Below are positions 39,901 through 51,500 of a stretch of DNA of 64,000 bases, in pieces. How positions within the stretch are numbered: position 1 is the first letter of the stretch; each line of letters starts with the position of its first letter. The notes beneath the pieces were generated by a model, which was given only the letters and a program-made list of their open reading frames with translations, was not told where the DNA came from and did no database searches. Source of the stretch: Bilabrum cf. latius (taxonomy: Eukaryota > Bigyra: Bicosoecida > Bigyra > Bicosoecida); contig OZ237735.1 of the NCBI GenBank assembly GCA_965178125.1, positions 2,418,001 to 2,482,000 on the forward strand, read 5' to 3'. A program made the translations under genes and the position numbers.

Positions 39901-40335
39901 TCACAGGGAGAAAGCATACAGGTGCGGAGCATGTGCCCGGCACAAAGCGCGGTCCAGTCCCACATCAGGGTCCCCTGCCGGGACCCACCATTTCCTCCTC
40001 CATGACCGTCTCTGCGTCTCACGATCCTTCAGAGAGGCTAGCATGCACGCGCTCATGCCTTTGGCCCATTGCCTCTCTATGTCCCTTAGCAAGCCGTGGG
40101 GCTTAAACATCCGTCGCTGTAGCCGAGCGTTCGCATTGGTTGCCGCTATCAGCTCTTGCGTGGCCGTGGCGGCAAGAGCAGCCGCCGCATCGCCTCGCAT
40201 CCACTGCCTGCACGTCAGCTACTCCTGCTAGCGCAGCTGGTTCCTGATCACCTGCACCACTCGGTTGGCCAGCTCCTTGACAGCTGTCCGTTCCGATGAC
40301 CGCGCAATCGTACGCTCTATCCGAGTCGCGTTCAT
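39901..40335 (-). CDS. small basic hypothetical protein
   Basis: 144 residues, ATG to TGA, with two TAGs read as Gln close together (near plus 40222 and 40228). Not recognised. It is helical-looking and rich in Arg, Ala and Gln, with a basic stretch R-R-S-W-R-R-K-W-W near residue 115. Repeat C' forms its upstream flank. It could be a remnant of the element that made the fold-back repeats, or an unrelated gene. Confidence 0.45.
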
Positions 40336-40336
40336 T

Positions 40337-40397
40337 GGAAAAGTGGCGTGTACATTCGTAGTGTCAGATGAATACCGCATTCAGGTGGACCGGTGAA
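40337..40397 (-). repeat. repeat C' (inverted copy of 39111-39172)
   Basis: Nearly identical to the reverse complement of repeat C. It fills the gap between the 144-residue gene start (40335) and the reductase stop (40417). Confidence 0.85.
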
Positions 40398-40416
40398 GTC
40401 CGTGTCAATACACCGC

Positions 40417-41295
40417 TCAGGACCAGATGTCCCGCTCATACCTCCCCTGCTCCATCATGCTCACCAAAGCGCGCTGAGAGTTACTCATGCCCGGCAGGGC
40501 CTCCCTGCCCGCCAGCACCGCAGTCAGGGCGTGGTGCACATCCCGCGCCATGGCCGCGCCATCACCGCACACGTACACGTAGGCGCCCTCCTTCACGATG
40601 AGCTGCCTGAGCCTGTCGGCCACCTGAGGCTCCAGCATGCGGTTCCACACGTACGTCCTGGCTCCCTCCACCACGCCCTGGATGCCATCGTTATCATCGT
40701 GTCTCCGGTCCTGCGCCGGCTTGCCGCTGCGGCCCTCCCGACTGAAGGCGCAGTGCAGCTCGGTGAGGTCGCCCCCTTGCAGCAGCGAGGCCCAGTCGCG
40801 CCGATGCAGGAAGTCGTAGCTGCTTCTGTGGTTGCCGAACAGCAGCAGCACGTCACCTGCTGGCACCTGCTCGGGGTTGGACGCCAGCCGGCCAGAGGAC
40901 TTGGTGTGAGCGATGGGGCTGCGCGAGTCGGCGCACTCCGCAGCTTCCTCCCGATCCAGTGCGTGCACCAGCCGATCCGCGATCTCCCTCGGAGGCGCCT
41001 AGAAGCTCGCATACATGCCCAGAGCAAGGCGAGACCGGAGCGGTTTAATCACCACTCGCCCCAGCGTCCAGACCTGCATCCGTGGCTGAATCAAAGCGTG
41101 CAATGCCCCGCTCCCGCAACATGGAGGTAGGCACCTGTTCCGGCTCCAGCGCATCCACACCCCGCCAGACGACGCCTTGTGGGTGCCGGCCTCCCTGTCT
41201 GCCAGCAGTGCCTTGCGTCGATCAAGCGCGTCCCACAGGAATATTGGGCGATGCTCCTTGCCACCACCATCAGCGCCGCAACCGCAACCGCCACC

Positions 41296-41336
<41 letters not shown>

Positions 41337-42927
41337 CATGTTCACCTGGCCCGCGGCCGACTGGCGTGGAATCCTTTGTACCTACCAGCTCGGGTGCCTC
41401 GCATTGCCCGCCAAACAACATTCGGAACAGCAGCTCCAGGCTGGGATGCCGCTGATAGTGCCCCATGCTTGAATTCACCTCGAGTAGGACGGGAATGAGG
41501 CCACCACTTGTGCCAAGTATAGTGCCGTCGTAAACGTTCGCGCCCGCCGCGGCCGTGGGGACACTTACCCTGGCATCCGCGGGAACAGCCTAAGATACAC
41601 CCTCCTCCTTCTTCTCAAATACCTTAGGATCAATCCACAGCGGCACAGCAGACACGAAGTGCCCCAGGACGTCCACCACGAAGCAGGGCGGGTGCTCCTT
41701 CCTGGCCTTGTCCACCGTGTATGCTCCGTGCCGCTCCAGCCACGCAGCAGGACTAGCCAAACACCGGGATGGCAGGGAAACTAATGGATCCTTGACTGGA
41801 ATCGACGGTCTTGGTCTCCCTGGCTTTGAGTCCGGCTTGCGGTGCTCACCTGGTGCATCCTCGAGAAAAGGAGCAGCAGATGCATCGCCTGGTGAATCCT
41901 CGAGAACAGGAGCAGCAGGTGCAACAGGTGCATCACCGGCAGGCCCGGTGCTGGTGGCAGCGCCTGCCCCGTCGTGAACCGGGCTGGCCTTGCCGCCAGG
42001 TGTGTCAAGCACATCTGTGGATGGAATGCCCTTCAACAACTCAGCGCAAGGCCACCAGTGGCTTGGACTGGAGCTGCCAGTGCTCGAGCTCGCCTGTATC
42101 TCAGCACCGTGACGAACTGGTGCTGATGATTCCATGCCTTTGTCAGGACCTGGAGGCTTATGATCGCTGCTATCTGTACCGCCGCTCTTCTATTGAACTG
42201 GTGGTCCTATCAGCTCACCCACAGTCCCAACTCTTGCTCCCGAATAGTCCACCCCGGGAGACTCCACGAAGCACCTGAGGCGGCGGAACGGGGCCATCTC
42301 GGGCTCCCTTCTTGCCTCCTCCTCCGACACTTCGTCGCGTTCTATGTGGCGGAGAAAGAAAATAGGGAGGCGCATTCTGGATCGAGGGGCCTAACTAGCA
42401 GTCACTGGACTGCCGCCGCTTGATGAGGATGATCCAGCCCTGGCCGATTGTGTCGCGCTCCCGATGGCGGTCCTGCTGGCGCAGAACTGTTGCAGCCTGT
42501 CGCTAATTTCGTAGTTTGCCACCCAGTTAGACACATAAGCTGTTTTACTGGCGGCCGAAGGAAACTCTTCGGGATTGCTTTCAATGTACCTTGAGCGATC
42601 CTGTTCCAAGTCTCGCATGAATGCGCCCACTCCGGCTGCCACATTGCTCGTGTCAGAGAGCCAATCAAAATGCTTCACTAGTTCCCGCAGCTGAGAAGCT
42701 GTCTCAATAACCCCTTTAACTGGCATCTGAGACAATGCGAGGCAATTAATCGTTGCAAAGTATCCGCATGCAGCGCTTGGCGCCCTGTGCTTTGTGCGAA
42801 TGTCCACCAGCTATGACCACTAATCGACTACTTTCACCTGAGTCACAAATCCATTAGGACATCCAGACCCTTCAATTGCCTTACGGTAACCATCCTGTTC
42901 GCTTGGGAGCAATGGAATGCGTTCCAT
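40417..42927 (-). CDS. cysteine-peptidase-like domain fused to NADPH-reductase C-terminus
   Basis: 836 residues, open from ATG 42927 (in-frame TGA just upstream) to TGA, with six TAGs (42820, 42811, 42391, 42190, 41590, 40999) read as Gln. The N-terminus has a CGYFATIN motif (about residue 52) preceded by Gln, and a later GHFVSAVPLWIDP (about 422), the spacing of a papain-like or Ulp-like Cys...His...Asp peptidase. A Pro/Ser-rich linker and a poly-Ser run lie between. The last 145 residues match the NADPH-binding end of cytochrome P450 reductase/sulfite reductase flavoproteins: LLLFGNHRSSYDF, YVYVCGDGAAMA and the terminal GRYERDIWS. The FMN and FAD domains and the GPGTGxAPFRG loop are missing, so the tail cannot be an active reductase alone. 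It may be a real fusion or a captured gene end. Confidence 0.6.
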
Positions 42928-43631
42928 GAAAGCCAGACTCCAGCTTCAAGAACGCTAGCCTTGCTTGTCAACACAACCACAAACTCTGTGATTTTCAGAT
43001 GAAACAGCGATAAACAAAGAGTTTATACACCGCAGACAGACCTAATTGTGTAGTTATGTCCTATTTGATCGAGTATGGGATTTTATTTGCGAGTTGCCGA
43101 TCCACACAAAAGTGCATTGCACGATAGCACGCTGTGGACGGGACAAGAAGCGGTTGGTTTCATCGAACTGGATGGCGAGATGAAGCAAATGTTCGCGCAT
43201 CTAGGCGTATTTCTTGAAGTATTTTAAGGATGTCAGGTCGTCGCCGTGGCTAGAGGCAGAGACGTTTCCAGGCAGACAGTCAATGGCAGTGGAGTGAGCT
43301 GGCATCTGGCTGGGTACGGGCTTCCCGCGATGTCTTGCAAGGATCAGGGAGGCATAGCCTCCGGCATTCTGACTATGATAAAGGGCGCAGATGGCACCCA
43401 CAGTAGGCGTGGTATGACGATCGTAGGCATGTACACCCCGTGGCAGCTGCTGTAGGGATCAGCCAAGGGTGGCAAGGATGGGAGCCTCGGCATGCCGCCG
43501 CTAGAATTGCGGAAGCTTCTTAGTCTGACCCTATCACAATAGATCATAACAACCGAGCACGTAGGCCTGGTGGCCGGGGAATTGACGGTGCGGGCCTTCC
43601 TTTGCCGCAAGATGCGCCCGTGGTAGACGCC
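42928..43631 (+). other. AT-rich intergenic with possible small gene
   Basis: About 700 bases. A plus-strand frame starts ATG at 43075 (MGFYLRVADPHK...), meets TAA at 43225, and the same frame reopens at 43228 and runs with two TAGs to TGA at 43633, overlapping the start of the Bin3-like gene. A very short intron starting GTATTT and ending at 43236 would remove the TAA, but its donor does not match the GTRAG rule seen elsewhere. The minus strand is also partly open. I cannot assign a function. Confidence 0.3.
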
Positions 43632-46600
43632 ATGACTGCTCCCACCCTGGGAAACGAAAGCACGTCAGCAAGCCAGGGCGAAGCAACTGCTGCCACCAGC
43701 ACCAATAACTCAGCCGGCAGCGCAATTCGTGCAGCAGGCAGCATCGGCCAGGGCACCACTGAGCACGGCAAACCACCGGCACGTCCGGTACCATACGGAG
43801 GGACTGCGAACTCATCATTGGGGGTCCACCGGAAGCAGCTGGAGGAGGAAAAGGGAGCGGGAGAGATTCTCTTTGCCCGGAGAAGGCGCCCTGGCAAGGG
43901 AGGTGTTGCTGCGGTCGCCCGGACAGGCTTGGCCTCTTCCTATGACCCGCCAATCGATGCCTCCGCCGGGGTGGCAGGCAGCAGCGCCCTCCCCCTCAGC
44001 CCCAGTCCCCGCGCGTCGCAGTCTAGATCCAGGTCCAGGTCCAGGTCAATGTCTTCAGATCGGTCTGCCTCCGTCGAGCCCAGCGGCCAGCGCACTCGAC
44101 TCGGTCCTCAAGCTGCTGCAGACGCGAGAGGGGTAGTGGACCGTGGAAGGGCCACTAGGAGAGTGAGCGGGCAGGCATCCGTTGCGACTAGCAGCAGATT
44201 CTCTGGCGCTGGTGCCCGTAGCAGGGCAGGAAGTGTCGCCAGTGCGGCGGCAGCAACTGGCATGCGGCTGCGAGCCAAGCGCCCCGTGCTGTTCGTCCGA
44301 GCCGAGCGCCCCCCAGACCCTCTGCTGGCCACCATTCCGACCGCATACCTGCGGAACAAGAGGGTGCTTCAGCTCTTCCCGGGCGATGGGGCCTCGTCTG
44401 CATTCCTTGCTGAGCACATGCACCCGCTGCACGTCCTAGGACTAGAGCCCGATTCGTCTCTCGTCAGGCAAGCACGGGGCGGGCTATCAGAGAGGGCGGC
44501 TAGCCTTGCCCTGGCTGCTGGGCTGAGACCTGGAGTAGACCTGGAGCTCGACAGGCGCGCCCATGCAGCGCAAGTTGAGCGCAGCAAGGATCAACATGAG
44601 AGCTCAAGAGCAGGGGACTCGGCACTGAAACCCTCCGGCCCCGACGCAGAGCACGGGTAGCAAGCCAGTGCGTCGGCTGTGCCCTTCCTGCGCATCGGCC
44701 TAGTCTCGAGCCGGGAGAGGGAGCGCTCTGACAGCAGCTATCATCTTGCGAATAGTCAGGCAAGCAAGGGTGTATCCTCCTCCACGCGTGCCGCAAACAG
44801 CGGGGACGAGCCGGTGGACTCGGGTCTTGGCCCAAGCTGGTCTCCCGTATCCATCGACGTGCCCAACAACACATCAGTTGTGTCGCATAATGGGGAATAG
44901 TGCAGCGACAGCAGCAATGGCAAAGAGGTCAGTAGCAGAAAGGAAAACTCGTTGACTGGGACATCGGCAGGGCGGAAACGATCTCGGGCAGAGATGAGTG
45001 GAAGTGCGACGGATCAGAGAGGTGGCGCTGCAGGAGGGCAGAGTTGCCGATCCCAAGCTTCGATGCAGTAGGCCAGCCCGCAAGGCGGCTCGGATTCAGG
45101 TATGCCACAGCAAGTGGTTCTTTTGCAAGCGTATGCGTCTGGAACGCAGCAGCATGCTGAGAATTCAAGCAAGAGAAGGCGAGTGGAGGACGGCTTGAGC
45201 CAGCAGTCCGTGACAGCCCACCAACGCCGAGCAGCTGAAGCGCTGGTGCCGATGCCCATTCCTTTGGCAATGCTGAGAATTGCTAGAAGGCGGAGACGAC
45301 CGCTCTTTCTGTTGCCGAAGGTTGCGGCCACGGAGTACCCGGCTGCTGCCCGTGCCTTGGCATCTGATCGATCGCGTGCGTCGCGCAGCAGCGCTGGTCA
45401 GGTCGGTGGCGCCACATCTACTGCCACATCTACTGCCCTCCAAGATAGCACGGGGACAGCTGGGCGCGTCAGTGCCTCCGGTACCAACACCGGTTCTATG
45501 GGCCGTGCGCAGCACAGGTCGCAAGGTGAGCCCGAACAGAACGAGGCAGACGATCCGTGGCTGCCTCCGGGGGAGTCCGGTACGAAGCACAACGAGAACC
45601 GCTCGGGGGCGTCGATTGGCGATGGAAGTAGTCACTCAGCCGAACTGGCCGCAGAAGGTCACGCGGTCGATTCACTCGGGGCAGGGGACCTTGAGCGCCT
45701 CGATCTGGAAGGGCACAACAGCGGCGGGTTCGGGCCATCGTTGCAGCAGGAGCAGCAGCCGATACATCGTGCGCTGCGAGGTGCCAACACCTGGGGCTTT
45801 CCTCACAATGTGACGTTTCGGCAGGAGGACCCGTGCGATGGAAGGCTGTTGCGCAGGCACGCGGTAGGCTCCTTCCAGGTCGTGCTGCTCCTAAGGGCGG
45901 GTGTGGCGAGGATGCTTCGACGGTGCGGAAGCGAGCGCGAGGTGGTGCGCGTGCTGTCTCACTGCCACCGGCTGCTGCCGCCGGGTGGTGTGCTGCTGCT
46001 TGAGGTACCGACCGGCCGGTGGCTTCGGTCGTGGCAGCGACGCAAGGAAAAGAAGGACTTGCAGACGGTGCGTCAGTACCCAGGTGGTGATACAGGGGAT
46101 GACACAGCTGGTGGCGAAGGCGTTTCGCGTGGAACAGATCGAGGTGCAGATGCTGCCAACCAATCGCAACTGCAAAGCACGAGCCAATTGCATGCCAATG
46201 ATGCAGACGAAAAGGCCATCGGGTCTAGTGGGCCTATTGGAGACGATGCTCCTGCTGCCAACGAGGCGCATGGGCACGCTGCATCAGTGCCAACGGTGGG
46301 CAGTCTCGGAGCATTCCAAGGCACGAACAACGCTGTCTCTGACCCGCCTATTGCTGATGCCGGCACCGGTAGTGGTGCTGGTGCTGGTGCTGGTGCTGGT
46401 GCTGGTGCTGGTGCTGGTGATGGTGCTGGTGCTGGTGCTGGTGCTGGTGCTGGTGCTGGTGCTGGTACTAAGACAAAGGCTGGGAATGGGACTGGCACCG
46501 TCGCAAGCCTTGGGCTTGGATCCAAAGTGGAGCCGGAGTTTGTCGGAGACCTCCCAATAGAGTCTCCTTCTGCAGCCCATGCCGGTGCTGGGGATGGAAG

Positions 46601-46928
46601 CACGGGGATGCATGACCTCCCAGTGCCGGCCAACTAGCCCGAGGGTGCAATCCACGACCAAGCAGGTCCCGATCCTGCCGACGTGCTGCTGCCGTACATG
46701 CTGCCGTAGATTCTAACCAGGCAAGTCGGCTTCCGCTCCGTGTCGAGGCTACGGTCCGTGAGGCTGCCTGTTGACGTTGGAAAGGCTTCCTGGGGCAAGA
46801 CAAGCTGGGATGACTGTGGGCTCGATTCCATTCCACACACAATGCATGCAAGCGGCGTGCAAGAGCGGCAGATTGTGGTGCTCGAGAAGAAGCGCCTGCC
46901 TCGAGGGAGATTGGGTAGAGTGGTTTGA
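43632..46928 (+). CDS. Bin3/MePCE-like RNA methyltransferase
   Basis: 1,098 residues, one exon, stop TGA. TAGs at 44658, 44898, 45069, 46635 and 46710 are read as Gln. The SAM-binding motif [16 protein letters not shown] followed by ILGLEP-type acid (about residues 240-275), matches Bin3 methyltransferases such as the 7SK methylphosphate capping enzyme. The catalytic half resumes about residue 730 with [16 protein letters not shown] and [10 protein letters not shown], and ends with a V-G-F-R-S motif and a final hydrophobic strand. Long disordered inserts, including an RS-repeat and a Gly-Ala hexanucleotide tract, split the fold, which makes it far longer than the human core domain. Predicted to cap a small nuclear RNA. 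Start choice is provisional, because the frame stays open upstream. Confidence 0.8.
46374..46470 (+). repeat. GGTGCT hexanucleotide tandem repeat
   Basis: Some fifteen copies of the six-base unit with one GAT interruption, coding for alternating Gly-Ala inside the Bin3-like protein. Confidence 0.9.
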
Positions 46929-47169
46929 CTGCAATACTATTCTGATTCAGTTGTGACACTGTCTGTTCGCGTCAAAGTTTCGTTTATTCAAGCTGTATGC
47001 ACCCCACCACACACCAAGCAAACTCGTTCCTTGCAGCACATACAAGTTGCGCCCTCAGCCACCCCACCCCAGCACACACTGCCACTGGCAGCAGTGCCGT
47101 GGAGCCCGCCGGCCGGCGTCATCACACCTCGTCCTGCCCTGACGTTGGGACTAGCACATATCTAGCACC

Positions 47170-48323
47170 ATGGCAGCCGCAGAAGGTGGATCAGCCGACA
47201 AGGGTTCATTTTCCACACCTGTGTGTGTGACCGGCGCCTCTGGATTTCTTGCTGGCCATGTTGTAAAGGGACTACTTGAGCGCGGAGCCACGGTGAGCGG
47301 GCTGCTACTGTTCTGCTGCAGATTTGGCGTGCGCCTCGGCTAGTATGCAGCATCACAATTCGTACAATTTATTATCAACTATTGCAGGTGCATGGGACAG
47401 TGCGGTCTCTGAAGTCTGCCGCGAAGACTGCTCACTTGACTGCTTTGGAAGGTGCGAAGGAGCGCCTCAAGCTTTTTGAGGCTGATCTGCTCAAGGCCGG
47501 CAGCTTTGACGAGGCAGTGGCGGGTTGTGACACTGTTATTCATACGGCCAGTCCTTTCTTCAATGGGTCTGACCCTGATCAGCTGGTTAAGCCTGCGGTG
47601 GAAGGGACCACGAATGTGCTGGCAGCCTGCAAGAAGGCCGGCGTTAAGGTATTTGTGTGTACGTCCTCTACCGCAGCCGTGTTTGGAAAGAAAGGCGGAG
47701 TTCCAGCGGGTCATGTTTTTACCGAGGGCGACTGGGCAGACGCGGACTAGGCCACGGAGAAGGGCTTTCACTATGTCACCAGCAAGATTTTGGCCGAGCG
47801 CCTGATCCACGAGCCCAGCCGGCTCGCCGAGGGTGCCCGCGTGTGCGCCATCAATCCCTGCCTGATTCTGGGACCCATGCTGCAGCCAGTAATGAACACT
47901 TCTTCGGAAGTGATCGCTGATTTCGTGACGGGCAAGCACGAGGCGATTCCGACCGGTTACATCACTGCTGTGGACGTCACCGACACTGCGCAGGCGCACA
48001 TCGAAGCGGCCTTGAGGCCGGAGGCGAAGGGCCGGTTCCTTATGGTCGGGAAGAACCAGGCAGCCAAATGGGAGGACTGCGTGGCGGCCATGCGGGAGAC
48101 TCTCCCCGAGGACCTCGCCTCCAAGGTGCCCAAGGAGCTGGCGGCCAAGGGCAGCGAGAAGGCATGGAGGTACAACATGGATCTCAAGAGGGCCGACTGC
48201 AGCAAGTGCGAGAAGGTGCTGGGTATCGCCCCCAAGGACCCCAGCGAGAGTGTGAGGGAGTTGTGCAAGGACCCAGTGTTCCTTGGCCTGGTGAGGGAGT
48301 AGCTCAAGGCTGAAGACAAGTGA
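47170..48323 (+). CDS. dihydroflavonol-reductase-like NAD(P)H-dependent reductase
   Basis: Exons 47170-47292 and 47388-48323 with a 95-base GTGAGC...TTGCAG intron; 352 residues; stop TGA. TAGs at 47748 and 48300 are read as Gln. It is a member of the extended SDR family: the Rossmann motif TGASGFLAGH (about residues 22-31), R-G-A-T-V-H-G-T-V-R over the splice junction, the catalytic Y-V-T-S-K pair (YxxxK) about residue 169, and INPCLILGP about 200. Relatives include dihydroflavonol 4-reductase, cinnamoyl-CoA reductase and 3-beta-HSD-like enzymes; the true substrate is likely an aldehyde or ketone but cannot be named. Length agrees with the family. Confidence 0.9.
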
Positions 48324-48511
48324 GTGGACAGGCAAGAGAAGGCGAGTCCGTTGGCGAATGAGGGGTAAGCATGGGTCAGCCAGTGAGGTGTTCCACGACC
48401 CCATCGGTTGATCAGCTTGTCTGGCGAAGTCCTGCCAAAACACACGCGTGGAATGAAACAGCATGCCCATCATTCTAAAGTGTTCAAAGCAGACAGTCCG
48501 CACTACGGCTG

Positions 48512-51500
48512 TCACACGCCACCCCGCATCACGACTATCTTGTCTCTGCTCCCCCTCGACGGCATGGGAGCGCCCTCGATGGAAGCAAGGTCGCCCTACC
48601 CACGCCTGCCCTTCTTGACACGCGGTGCCCTCCCCCTCCTCACACGACCTCTGCGCCTTACGCTGCTGCCAGCCGCTGATGCCAGGTCGTCCAGCTCAAG
48701 CTCGCCGGAGTCGCTGCTGCTGCTGCTGCTGGTCGAGTTGGTGCCGGTGTCATCGCCCGTCTCGCTCAACCCGGAGGCGTAGGGCAACCCTGCGATGTCA
48801 CTTGCATCTCGCCGGGCATGGCGTCTGTCGCTGTCATGGATGACCTGCCTTTCGTGGCCGCGGCCGTGCCGCCGGTGGTCGGTGCCATCAGAGTGCACCG
48901 AATCCAGTTGCCGTTCGCTTCCTCCTGACCCCGATTCGCCTGCCTTGGAGCTTCCGGCCATGGAATCCACCATCATCACGCCGAGCCGGCCCAGCTACTC
49001 ATCCAGTTCGTCCTGCGGCCGGTTGCTCTCGTACCGATCCATCCTCGGCGGGGGCTTCAGGGGAGTGCCCGGTTCCGTGCCCTTCGGCTGCTTTCCAACC
49101 ACCCCCATAGTTCCTTGTTGCGCGCGCCTCGCCTTGGCATTGGCTCTCTTCCTCGTGTTCAGGTCAGCGCTTGCCGGGGACAGCAGCCCAACCTCCGGGC
49201 TGGAGCCGGCTGCCGAGTCGCTGTCCGAATCATCTGCGGCACGGGCAGTTGAAGGGCCATCAGAGGTATCTACACGCTGGTCTCCACCTAGCAATACTCC
49301 ACTGTCTGGCGGCTGATCGCGGCTCGCGCCCTGCACAGTGCCTGTTGGTAGGGCGTCTGACTGGTTCCGAGGCTAGCGCTGACGACTAGTGTTGGGTGAT
49401 TTCCAAGTGTCCGCACCACCCATCCGATCGCCGTCCAAGTCAGAGCCTGTCTCGCTTCCACTGCTGGTATCAGTGTCAGTGCCCGTGCCCGTTCCGCTTC
49501 CCGAGTCGTCGTCGTCAGAGTCGCTAACGATGAGTTCTGGTAGGGCGCTCCGGTTGCGAGGCAGGCGCGCTGCACCTCCCAGGCCCTGCCGTGGGCCTGT
49601 TTCGCGCGGCTTTCCCCGCTCGTGATGCAGGTTTGCGTGGCTGTGCACGGGTTCATGAAGCGGGGTAGAGGCTGTGCTGGGCACCTGGGGGGGTACCGCC
49701 ACATCACCGACAGAACCATCTCGAGCCGAATTGGGCATGGTAGACTCGGTGCTCTCGGACATTCCGGCAGGCACTGTTCGGTGGTCCTGAAACGGGATCC
49801 GCCCCATCGTCATATTGTGGGCATTGGAGGCATGGTGGTGCAGCAGCCCCACTAGCTTTCGTTTCGTCTCGTGGTCCACCCCAAGCTCTGCAAGACTCCC
49901 CCCCATGTCTTGGAAGTCGCGAAGAAGATGGCTCAGCTGCCCACTGCTGCGCCGCCGCTCGTGGCCGGAGCCCTACCGACGTTTCTGCGCATCAGTCAGC
50001 TCGTACTTTCCCTCGGTGTCCGACAGCTGAAAGCCGTCCATCCCAGCCGGCCCCATCGAATCCTCACGGGGTGCCGTTTCGGCAATGCTATGCTCCCGGC
50101 GCTCGTACGGGTTGGAAGCACCAACATCTGTTTCTTCGGGTGCTGCGAGTCCCCACCGCTTTCTAGCACTGGTGCTGCCAGGTTGCCTCGCCACTGGGCT
50201 GCGTTCTGACTCCGTACCTGTGTCTGAAGAAGATCCACCGTGTCCGCCAAACTCGAACCTCGCCCCGGGTCGTCGCGGAGTTGGCCCTGCCAAGCGCTTT
50301 GCATTGTCAACCTGGTGCCTGGCCTACTTCTTACGGGCTTCACTCACGATTGGGTTGTCTTCGAAGCTGCTAGAGGCCTAGGAATCGCCAACCACTGCGC
50401 TTCGCATCCGTCCTTTGCCCCTCTTTGCCCTTTTGTCTTTCTTACTGCCAGCGGCCTTTCGCTTCGGGTGGTCCCTGTTGCCGCGCCCCCGCTTGTTCTG
50501 GCCACGGGTACCGGCCTTCTTGTGCTGCTGCTTACCGGTATCGGTTGATTTGGTGACCGCGCTCGGGGTCGGCGACACGCGTATCGAAGCGCCCGAGTCG
50601 GCGGCCACGTCCGCATTGCCGAGTCGGTGGTCCTCGAACATCACGCTGCCAGTCGCAGCCATCTGCGACTATTCCGCAGGGAACAGGTGACTGACTGACA
50701 CAACGCTGGGCAGCTTACGAATCGCGTCTCCGTTGGCATCGACAAAGGTGGCCGAGTCGTCCTGGCTGGACCCGCTCATGTCCATGATGAAACCGGCGAA
50801 CTGCCGGCCGTCTGACGTGACCCCCTCTCGACCTACGCGAGCTGCTCGCTTTTCTGCCCGCTTTATTTCGATCTCCTTTGCGGATGGCTGCCGAGGCGGC
50901 CGACCGTCCGCTGCTGGTGCGCTTGCAGCACTGCGAGAAGGGTTGTGCGAGCCGCGGCCGGCTACCAGGACCTGTGCCCCCGGCTTGCCGACATCGGTCG
51001 CGCTATCACTCGCAAACTGATCTTCATCAGAGGCAGCTGAGGCCGGCAGTGGTATCGCCACCCCTCGATCCTCGAGCCGACGAGGCGGCGCCTGCGGGCT
51101 CGCGGAACCTGCGCTGCCACGCCGCGGAGGCGGAGGCGGGGGCTGTTTCTGCTGGATGCCGCGGATCGTCGCCATGGCTGCCTGCTCTTGGGCCCGAGTG
51201 GAACTCGAGTCCTTGCTTCCGGCCTCCACGCCAATATCGTAGTCATAGTCGTCGAAAAAGGCCGCCCCAGCCACGTCCAGGCTGGAGTCCCTGCGGCCGT
51301 ACCCCTTGGCGGGGAGGCCGGGCTGCGAGCTGACAGAGCCCACGGAGCCCCGCCTCCCAAAGGACTGTCTCCTGCCGGCTGCCATGCCCTGGTTGCTGCC
51401 AAGGTGCATCCCAATGCCGGTACGACCGCCTGATGCCGCCAGCCCAGAGCGATCTCCTGGGGTTAGGTGAGCATGGCCAAGAGGCCGAGAGGGCGACTCC

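Noticed and set aside
38766-40106. 446-codon plus frame across the fold-back region.
   Set aside because: It runs through both arms of inverted repeats in opposite senses, so it cannot reflect one conserved protein.
47379-48515. 378-codon minus-strand frame opposite the reductase gene.
   Set aside because: It mirrors the well-supported dihydroflavonol-reductase-like gene and has no recognisable domain; typical antisense shadow in GC-rich DNA.
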